From positions 1-29,964 of the forward strand of contig CAZDXJ010000028.1 in the NCBI GenBank assembly GCA_964509475.1: DNA of 29,964 nucleotides, written 5' to 3'. How positions within the stretch are numbered: the first letter of the stretch is position 1; the number at the start of each line of letters is the position of its first letter. Origin of the DNA: CAZDXJ01 sp964509475. GTDB taxonomy: Bacteria; Pseudomonadota; Gammaproteobacteria; Methylococcales; Methylomonadaceae. The position numbers were made by a program, and so were the translations under genes. The notes under the pieces are model-generated. The model searched no databases. It was not told the DNA's origin and saw only the letters and a list, made by a program, of their open reading frames with translations. This document shows, piece by piece, positions 25,765 to 29,964 of the stretch.

Positions 25765-26019
25765 ATGGTAACCATTCGTCTTTCCAGAGGTGGGGCAAAA
25801 AACCGTCCTTTTTATCATGTTGTGGTAACAGACAGTAGAAACAAACGTGATGGCCGTTATATTGAAAAAGTGGGTTTTTTTAATCCGTTGGCACGTGGAA
25901 AAGAAGAAACTTTACGCCTGGATACGGATCGTATCGAGTACTGGCAGTCCGTTGGTGCCAAACCGTCCGAACGGGTTGCAAAGTTGATCAAAGAGGCCAA
26001 AAAAGCGGCGACCGCTTGA
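25765..26019 (+). CDS. rpsP: 30S ribosomal protein S16
   Basis: S16 is an early-assembling protein of the small subunit. The 84 residues match the family throughout: MVTIRLSRGGAKNRPFYHVV at the start, DSRNKRDGRYIEKVGFFNPLA near residues 23-43 and ALKIKEA-like ERVAKLIKEAKKA at the end. The ATG has a GAGGA site seven bases upstream. First gene of the conserved rpsP-rimM-trmD-rplS operon, with its own promoter. Confidence 0.99.
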   Translation: MVTIRLSRGGAKNRPFYHVVVTDSRNKRDGRYIEKVGFFNPLARGKEETLRLDTDRIEYWQSVGAKPSERVAKLIKEAKKAATA

Positions 26020-26028
26020 AGATAAGGT

Positions 26029-26532
26029 TTGACTGGACAAAAAATTCACATTGGTAAAATTTCCGGTGTTTTTGGAATCAAAGGCTGGCTCAAGGTCTTT
26101 TCCTATACTGAACCCCGGAAAAATATTCTGGATTATTCGCCCTGGATAATCCAACAGGGAAAAAGTTTTCGTAAACTCAATGTTATTGAAGGGAAACGCC
26201 AGGGCAAGGCGATTATCGCCCGTATAGAAGGTGTTTGCAGCCGCGATGAGGCGGAGCCGTTATGCGGTCTGGATATTTTTATAGAACGGGCGCAATTGCC
26301 GGCAACGGATAAAAATGAATATTACTGGATGGATCTGGTTGGTTTGAGCGTTGAAACGAAGCAAGGGATATTTTTAGGCGTTGTCGATCATTTGCTACGC
26401 ACCGGGGCCAATGATGTTCTGGTTTTATCCGGTGACAGAGAACGGCTGGTGCCTTTTTTGCAAGGACAGACGGTTTTGCAGATCGATTTGCAAAATGGCT
26501 TGATGATTGTCGATTGGGACCCGGATTTTTAG
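26029..26532 (+). CDS. rimM: Ribosome maturation factor RimM
   Basis: RimM helps 16S rRNA processing and assembly of the 30S head, and binds S19. The 167 residues include the N-terminal IGKISGVFGIKGWLKVFSYTE (near 8-28) and the PRC-barrel half with EYYWMDLVGLSVETKQG near residue 97, followed by LLRTGANDVLVL and the conserved ERLVPFLQGQTVLQIDL. The only reasonable start is TTG at 26029: no ATG occurs before the conserved region. The AAGG at 26024-26027 is too close to it for a good ribosome site, so expression may rely on coupling to rpsP, whose stop is nine bases upstream. Confidence 0.96.
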   Translation: MTGQKIHIGKISGVFGIKGWLKVFSYTEPRKNILDYSPWIIQQGKSFRKLNVIEGKRQGKAIIARIEGVCSRDEAEPLCGLDIFIERAQLPATDKNEYYWMDLVGLSVETKQGIFLGVVDHLLRTGANDVLVLSGDRERLVPFLQGQTVLQIDLQNGLMIVDWDPDF

Positions 26533-26542
26533 GTTTGCCTTT

Positions 26543-27286
26543 ATGCGTTTTGACATTATCAGTATTTTTCCGGAAATGATACATCATGCGTTGACATTCG
26601 GAGTTACTGGCAAGGCGATTGAAAACGGGCGTGCCCGGTTACGTATCTGGAATCCGCGTGATTACACCCATGACAGGCACCGTAGCGTGGATGATCGGCC
26701 CTATGGCGGCGGACCGGGCATGGTCATGAAGTTTGAACCGTTGCATGATGCGCTAAAAGCGGTGCGTACCGACAGCCGCGAACAGAATGCAAAAGTGGTT
26801 TATCTGAGTCCCCAGGGAAAAACGGTCAATCAAGCATTAATCAATCAGGCCAGTCAATTGGATCAGCTGATCCTGGTTGCCGGTCGCTATGAAGGTGTCG
26901 ATGAACGCTTCATCACGGCTGAGGTGGATGAAGAATGGTCATTGGGCGACTTTGTAATCAGTGGCGGGGAACTGGCGGCTCTGATCGTGGTTGATGCGAT
27001 AATACGGCTATTGCCCGGCGTATTGGGTGATGATGAGTCGGCATTGCATGACTCACATATGCAGGGTTTACTGGATTTTCCTCATTATACCCGGCCGGAA
27101 ACCGTTGCCGGTATGGCAGTACCTGAGGTGTTATTAGGTGGGCATCATGCCGTCATTGCACGCTGGCGTGATAAACAGATATTGGGTCGAACCTGGCTGA
27201 AACGTCCGGACTTACTGGCTAAAGCCGTTTTGAATGGCGAGCAGAAAAAACTGTTGGAAGAATTTAAACAAGAAATTGAAGCGTAA
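26543..27286 (+). CDS. trmD: tRNA (guanine37-N1)-methyltransferase TrmD
   Basis: TrmD methylates G37 next to the anticodon to prevent frameshifting. It is an essential SPOUT enzyme with a trefoil knot. The protein begins MRFDIISIFPEM, has the conserved RSVDDRPYGGGPGMVMKFEP near residues 46-65, the SAM-binding knot AGRYEGVDERF and SLGDFVISGGELAALIVVDA near 110-150, and a C-terminal domain through RPDLL. The frame extends 36 bases upstream into rimM, but ATG 26543 gives the standard start and 247 residues. An AGG site lies about ten bases upstream. The catalytic Asp-rich loop region DSHMQGLLDFPHYTRP is intact. Confidence 0.98.
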   Translation: MRFDIISIFPEMIHHALTFGVTGKAIENGRARLRIWNPRDYTHDRHRSVDDRPYGGGPGMVMKFEPLHDALKAVRTDSREQNAKVVYLSPQGKTVNQALINQASQLDQLILVAGRYEGVDERFITAEVDEEWSLGDFVISGGELAALIVVDAIIRLLPGVLGDDESALHDSHMQGLLDFPHYTRPETVAGMAVPEVLLGGHHAVIARWRDKQILGRTWLKRPDLLAKAVLNGEQKKLLEEFKQEIEA

Positions 27287-27303
27287 TTTTTTAGGATGTG
27301 GCG

Positions 27304-27651
27304 ATGAGCGATATAATTAAAGAGATCGAAGCGGAACAATTGAAGAAAGATATACCTGAATTCAATCCGGGTGATACCGTTGTGGTTCAGGTCAAGGTAA
27401 AAGAAGGCGATCGGGAAAGATTGCAGGCTTTTGAAGGTGTGGTTATCGCAAAGCGTAACCGGGGGCTGAATTCAGCGTTTACGGTAAGAAAAATTTCTTA
27501 TGGCGAAGGTGTTGAACGTGTTTTTCAAACCCACAGTCCATTGATTCATGATATTAAAGTCAAACGTCGGGGTGATGTACGCCGGGCAAAACTTTATTAT
27601 CTGCGTAACCTGACCGGTAAGGCGGCAAGGATTAAGGAAAAAATCAAATAA
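27304..27651 (+). CDS. rplS: 50S ribosomal protein L19
   Basis: L19 sits at the 30S-50S interface. The 115 residues match the family: IIKEIEAEQLKKDIPEFNPGDTV, EGDRERLQAFEGVVIAKRNRG near residue 37, SYGEGVERVFQTHSPLIHDI near 67 and RRAKLYYLRNLTGKAARIKEK at the end. The open frame has a GTG two codons earlier, but ATG 27304 has AGGA seven bases upstream and starts MSDIIKEIE. Last gene of the rpsP operon, followed by a structured repeat and a strong terminator. Confidence 0.98.
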   Translation: MSDIIKEIEAEQLKKDIPEFNPGDTVVVQVKVKEGDRERLQAFEGVVIAKRNRGLNSAFTVRKISYGEGVERVFQTHSPLIHDIKVKRRGDVRRAKLYYLRNLTGKAARIKEKIK

Positions 27652-27661
27652 CCGGGTATCG

Positions 27662-27797
27662 CTCACCCCCTCTGAAAAGCCGGTGTAGGTTGTTTATCAG
27701 GCTTGCATAACTTAGGATGTTATGCAGAACGACAGGGATGTATGCACGTGTCCTGATCAATCAATGACCTACGCCGGCTACAACACAACCGGGTGAG
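27662..27797. repeat. Nested inverted-repeat element after rplS
   Basis: Four concentric arm pairs are visible over 136 bases: CTCACCC/GGGTGAG (27662-27668 and 27791-27797), AGCCGGTGTAGGT/ACCTACGCCGGCT (27678-27690 and 27767-27779, 12 of 13 pairing with one G-T), ATCAGG/CCTGAT (27696-27701 and 27752-27757), and an inner GCATAAC/GTTATGC hairpin (27705-27725). The order is symmetric, as in a folded RNA or a palindromic mobile repeat. It is distinct in sequence from the element after ffh. No coding frame uses it. Confidence 0.75.
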
Positions 27798-27835
27798 TCG
27801 TTACATAATCGGAAATAATATTTCACCGATACAAT

Positions 27836-27872
27836 AAAAAGGGCGATTCCTGGCTCAGGAATCGCCCTTTTT
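27836..27872. terminator. Bidirectional intrinsic terminator
   Basis: A perfect 17-bp stem, AAAAAGGGCGATTCCTG with its complement and loop GCT, has A and T runs built into the two ends. It lies 10 bases after the stop of the minus-strand flavin reductase gene and about 185 bases after rplS, so it serves both convergent units. Confidence 0.95.
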
Positions 27873-27882
27873 GGTTTTACTC

Positions 27883-28371
27883 TCAAATGTCTTCGACCAG
27901 CTGGCGATAAGCGGAACGGTAATAAAGCAAAGGTTGACCTTGCCGGCAAATGACATCCTGCACCTCACCGATTATAATCCAATGGGTTCCCGCCCGTACT
28001 TGATCAATGACACTGCAATCAATAGAAACCAGACTGTTTTCCAAAAGTGGTGCACCGGTCAATCCGGATTTCCAGGCATTGGTGGCAAAACGATCTTCCT
28101 GGCTGCTGCCGCCGGCGAATTGGTTGGAAACATCCTGTTGGTTACTGCAAAGCACATTGACGGCAAAACTGCCGCTCTCAGCGATGCCTTCACCGGTATC
28201 CGCTGAATTATTCAAGCAAACCAGAATTTGCGGCGGCTCCAGGGAAACACTGGAAAAAGCCGTAACCGTCATACCTTTTAGTCCACCACTGCGCGAGTGT
28301 GTCGTTACAACGGTGACTCCGCTGGCCCAGCGCTGTAGCGCCTGTTTAAAATTATCTACATCAACAGTCAT
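27883..28371 (-). CDS. Flavin reductase domain protein (FMN-binding split barrel)
   Basis: The 162-residue protein belongs to the NAD(P)H:flavin oxidoreductase family that includes HpaC and RutF, which supply reduced flavin to monooxygenases. Features: FKQALQRWASGVTVVTTHS (near 8-26), the flavin-binding GMTVTAFSSVSLEPPQILVCLN (near 33-54), GSFAVNVLCSNQQDVSNQFAGG (near 67-88) and GTHWIIIGEVQDV (near 128-140), where the usual DHTIFIG-type motif is replaced by THWIIIG. No monooxygenase partner lies next to it, so the substrate and electron acceptor cannot be inferred. It is transcribed alone toward a strong terminator. The ATG at 28371 follows an AT-rich leader with no clear Shine-Dalgarno. Confidence 0.9.
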   Translation of the reverse strand: MTVDVDNFKQALQRWASGVTVVTTHSRSGGLKGMTVTAFSSVSLEPPQILVCLNNSADTGEGIAESGSFAVNVLCSNQQDVSNQFAGGSSQEDRFATNAWKSGLTGAPLLENSLVSIDCSVIDQVRAGTHWIIIGEVQDVICRQGQPLLYYRSAYRQLVEDI

Positions 28372-28567
28372 ATATTTTTTGTCAGATTACAAAGATTCTT
28401 GAAAAACTCCGCTTATTCTATCATTAAAACATAGGCCAAATTCGTGTCAGTTTACAAAATATAGAACTACGGCAGGGTGGTGGTAGCTTGTTCCGTATTC
28501 TGAAACGGGTTAAGTGCTTGCAAAAATAAACGCTATCATCGACAATAGTAATCCAAAAAAATTGTAT

Positions 28568-28644
28568 CGGAGTGTAGCTCAGCTTGGTAGAGCACTGTCT
28601 TCGGGAGGCAGGGGTCGAAGGTTCAAATCCTTTCACTCCGACCA
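28568..28644 (+). tRNA. tRNA-Pro, anticodon CGG
   Basis: All arms can be folded: acceptor CGGAGTG/CACTCCG, D-arm GCTC/GAGC with GGTA in the loop, anticodon stem CTGTC/GGCAG (one G-T) with loop TTCGGGA and anticodon CGG, five-base variable loop, and T-arm GAAGG-TTCAAAT-CCTTT. The discriminator A and CCA tail are encoded, giving 77 bases. It reads codon CCG. A frame on the opposite strand across it, with the GFEPSTPASRR pattern, is a frequent misannotation. Confidence 0.97.
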
Positions 28645-28947
28645 ATTTCACCAACTCCAGTTTTTTCAACGTGACCAAGTCGTGATGCATCGTTGGTCGT
28701 GGCATCCCGGTAATGGTCGCCGGGTGAAATCAACACGAATACAATCTTCAACAGTACGTGTACAGCAATATCGATGGTGCCAAACCACGGCTGGGCGATC
28801 CTGGTGAAGTGACTATGTCAGGCTTGGTGGAGTTGAAAATCACCTTCCGGGGAGATGGTGGTTGCTGTTGCCATAAGATGCTGAACTGGACATACGGCGT
28901 CGGGTCATTCTGAAAACCAAACACATGAGCCAGGCCAGTAGTTGTGA
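28645..28947. other. Non-genic stretch between tRNA-Pro and the hicBA remnant
   Basis: No intact gene is recognised in these 303 bases. A plus-strand frame at 28728-28913 is open for 61 codons without a start codon near its beginning. Its translation includes GDPGEVTMSGLVELKITF and ends WTYGVGSF before a TGA, with balanced codon usage, so it may be the C-terminal scrap of a lost gene. I cannot name the family. No direct repeat of the tRNA 3' end, which would mark an integration site, was seen elsewhere in the window. Confidence 0.4.
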
Positions 28948-29004
28948 TCAACGCCTTAGATATTTAATCAAATCAGAGCGACGGACAGAACCGAAGCGTG
29001 GCAT
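28948..29004 (-). pseudogene. hicA: Truncated hicA mRNA-interferase toxin gene
   Basis: The ATG overlaps the hicB stop (TGATG), the usual coupling in hicBA modules. The reading frame starts MPRFGSVRRSDLIKYLRR, matching the N-terminal helix of HicA toxins, and then meets TGA after 18 codons. The family continues with a Gly-rich segment and the catalytic His (typically GxxxGxxGGxH), about 60 residues in all. None of this is found in any frame downstream, so the toxin is lost by truncation and replacement rather than by a simple point mutation. Confidence 0.65.
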
Positions 29005-29246
29005 CAGGCGACTTTCGTGATTTTCAGTTCAATGCCGTCGATCACCGGCAAAGCGAGATTTTCATGAATTCTTAACAAAACCCACTCTTCCAGTACTTCT
29101 GACAGTTCCTCCCGACATGCTTCCAGTGTATCCGCATTCGCGTACACCCCGTTGCACTGTGGGATTTCGGCATAGAACGATTGATCATCGTCCAATAACT
29201 CATAATGAGCATGATGCATTGCGGCATCCAGATATTCGATTAACAT
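29004..29246 (-). CDS. hicB: HicB-family antitoxin
   Basis: The 80-residue protein has the HicB partial RNase H fold: HYELLDDDQSFYAEIPQCNG (near 14-33), the conserved VYANADTLEACREELSEVLEEW (near 34-55), and a short C-terminal extension. HicB binds and neutralises the HicA mRNA interferase and may repress its own operon. The start has a strong GGAGG site eight bases upstream. Here the adjacent hicA is truncated, so the antitoxin gene is an orphan; it may persist by chance, or act against a HicA encoded elsewhere. Confidence 0.85.
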   Translation of the reverse strand: MLIEYLDAAMHHAHYELLDDDQSFYAEIPQCNGVYANADTLEACREELSEVLEEWVLLRIHENLALPVIDGIELKITKVA

Positions 29247-29330
29247 TTTTTAACCTCCGAAAAGATTGGATAATCCATACAGCATCGCTTCCGCCTCCTT
29301 GCGCAAACCCGTGTCGGTCGCCCCCCTTGC

Positions 29331-29590
29331 CCTGTAATGGTCAACAAAAACAGGACATTTTTTCAAGCCACTTTCTTATAAAAATCGTGTTCAAAATCCA
29401 ATGGCGATAAATAGCCCAATTTTGAATGCATTCGTCTACCATTATAAAAAGCTAAATAATCAATAATACTCAGCTTTGTTGCTTAATTCAGTTGTCCATG
29501 CTTAAGACTACGAAAAAAATCGCTCCGTCGGCGCGTTGTCCCAACAATTCCTTTGCTCCATGCCAAAAAGCCATTTGTAAGGCACGGATC
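29331..29590 (-). mobile_element. Remnant of an IS3-family insertion sequence
   Basis: The right-hand part of an IS3-type element is present: the C-terminal end of the orfB transposase plus about 30 bases beyond its stop. Those include TGTCCTGTTTTTGTTGACC on the minus strand, which is likely the terminal inverted repeat because such repeats in this family have a similar form. The left end and the first two thirds of the transposase are missing. The outer limits are approximate. Confidence 0.65.
29363..29561 (-). pseudogene. IS3-family transposase OrfB fragment, frameshifted
   Basis: Translation gives NCWDNAPTERFF, the DDE-domain region containing the last catalytic Glu. The frame then breaks within a run of T (a one-base shift is needed to continue RSLKHGQLN), meets an in-frame TAA, and continues ATKLSIIDYLAFYNGRR followed by MHSKLGYLSPLDFEHDFY to the normal stop. 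The FYN-R-HS-LGYLSP block is the hallmark of IS3-family OrfB C-termini. Truncation, frameshift and stop show that it is inactive. Confidence 0.88.
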
Positions 29591-29656
29591 TCTATACACG
29601 ACAAAAATATAATAAAGATGGCATAGATCGTTGAAATGTAATTAATCATTAGGTAA

Positions 29657-29893
29657 ACCCCCGGCTATGCCGGGGAGACTCTCATAGATTTTACCTTTGC
29701 GGTAGCATATCTTACCTTTGAATTTCGACCAAGAAATTTGAAAGGAAAGAATATAAAAGACTATAAGAGTATGTCGCATACACGGTGGGATTGTAAATAT
29801 CATGTTGTATTTATCCCGAAAAAGAGAAAGAAAGTTATACTCTGTGCGGTCACGGATGCGGAACGCTTGTCACTTGGAATATTTAGGTTGTAG
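29657..29893 (+). mobile_element. Left part of an IS200/IS605-like element, truncated
   Basis: A perfect hairpin CCCCGGC-TAT-GCCGGGG (29659-29675) followed by GAGACTCTCATAG lies about 100 bases ahead of a short tnpA frame. This matches the 5' layout of IS200 elements, whose left end carries an imperfect palindrome before tnpA. The element is cut off inside tnpA near 29840, where the sequence changes to unrelated DNA. The right end is absent. Confidence 0.7.
29771..29893 (+). pseudogene. tnpA: Truncated IS200-type TnpA (Y1 transposase)
   Basis: The frame starts MSHTRWDCKYHVVFIPKKRK with KVI following, the well-known N-terminus of IS200-family TnpA. It then diverges into about 17 unrelated codons and ends at TAG after 40 residues. 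The HUH pair and the catalytic Tyr, which lie further along in a roughly 150-residue protein, are missing, so it cannot transpose on its own. The break point coincides with an 18-base motif that also occurs just after mfd. Confidence 0.85.
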
Positions 29894-29964
29894 CTGACAG
29901 GCGGATCGGATATACTACCCCAATAAAAAGGACAAAATAAATTTTAAATTATTACAATACAGCA

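Noticed and set aside
28568..28644. tRNA-Pro as an integration site for a genomic island
   Set aside because: No repeat of the tRNA 3' end and no integrase are visible in the remaining 1.3 kb; the idea needs sequence beyond the window.
28424..28705. 93-residue minus-strand frame across tRNA-Pro
   Set aside because: It contains the GFEPSTPASRR-type pattern that arises from translating the antisense of tRNA genes, a well-known false gene.
1..29964. CRISPR array or other regularly spaced repeats
   Set aside because: No series of equal direct repeats with unique spacers was seen on either strand.

Overview
The window is chromosomal DNA from a gammaproteobacterium of moderate GC content. The SuhB, SpoT, Mfd, TrmJ and RecG sequences are gammaproteobacterial in character. 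The mix of genes, with a CIRCE-controlled groESL operon and an NhaD antiporter, would fit the methanotrophic order Methylococcales, but that placement is an inference: no methane-oxidation gene is visible. About 28.6 kb is ordinary, tightly packed housekeeping sequence. The last ~1.3 kb, to the right of a tRNA-Pro gene, is decayed accessory DNA.

Layout, left to right. (1) A cut-off membrane-protein gene, a strong terminator and the groES-groEL operon on the minus strand, with a perfect CIRCE operator over its promoter. (2) moeB on the plus strand, facing a small minus-strand membrane-protein gene of unknown function whose coding sequence contains a run of nine G at a sharp change in codon usage. 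(3) mfd, two small membrane or exported protein genes, suhB (minus), and the overlapping pair trmJ-cysE (plus). (4) A long minus-strand series reading pgk, then rpoZ-spoT-ridA-recG-nhaD, covering glycolysis, RNA polymerase omega, (p)ppGpp turnover, enamine detoxification, fork rescue and Na+/H+ exchange. (5) A plus-strand efflux operon: lipoprotein RND adaptor, RND pump, then an lpxD acyltransferase gene spaced as if cotranscribed. (6) ffh followed by the conserved rpsP-rimM-trmD-rplS operon, linking protein targeting with ribosome and tRNA maturation. (7) A flavin reductase gene (minus) and tRNA-Pro(CGG). (8) An orphan hicB antitoxin gene with a truncated hicA, a decayed IS3-family transposase and the left part of an IS200-like element.

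No large undescribed system is evident. The best leads are the G9-tract gene with three open alternative tails, the coupling of lpxD to an RND pump outside the usual LPS cluster, two long nested inverted-repeat elements (after ffh and after rplS), and the broken hicBA module. Several starts were moved downstream from the longest open frame on the basis of family alignment recalled from E. coli, Shine-Dalgarno sites, or overlap with neighbours; each entry says so. All family assignments come from reading the protein sequences, not from a database search.
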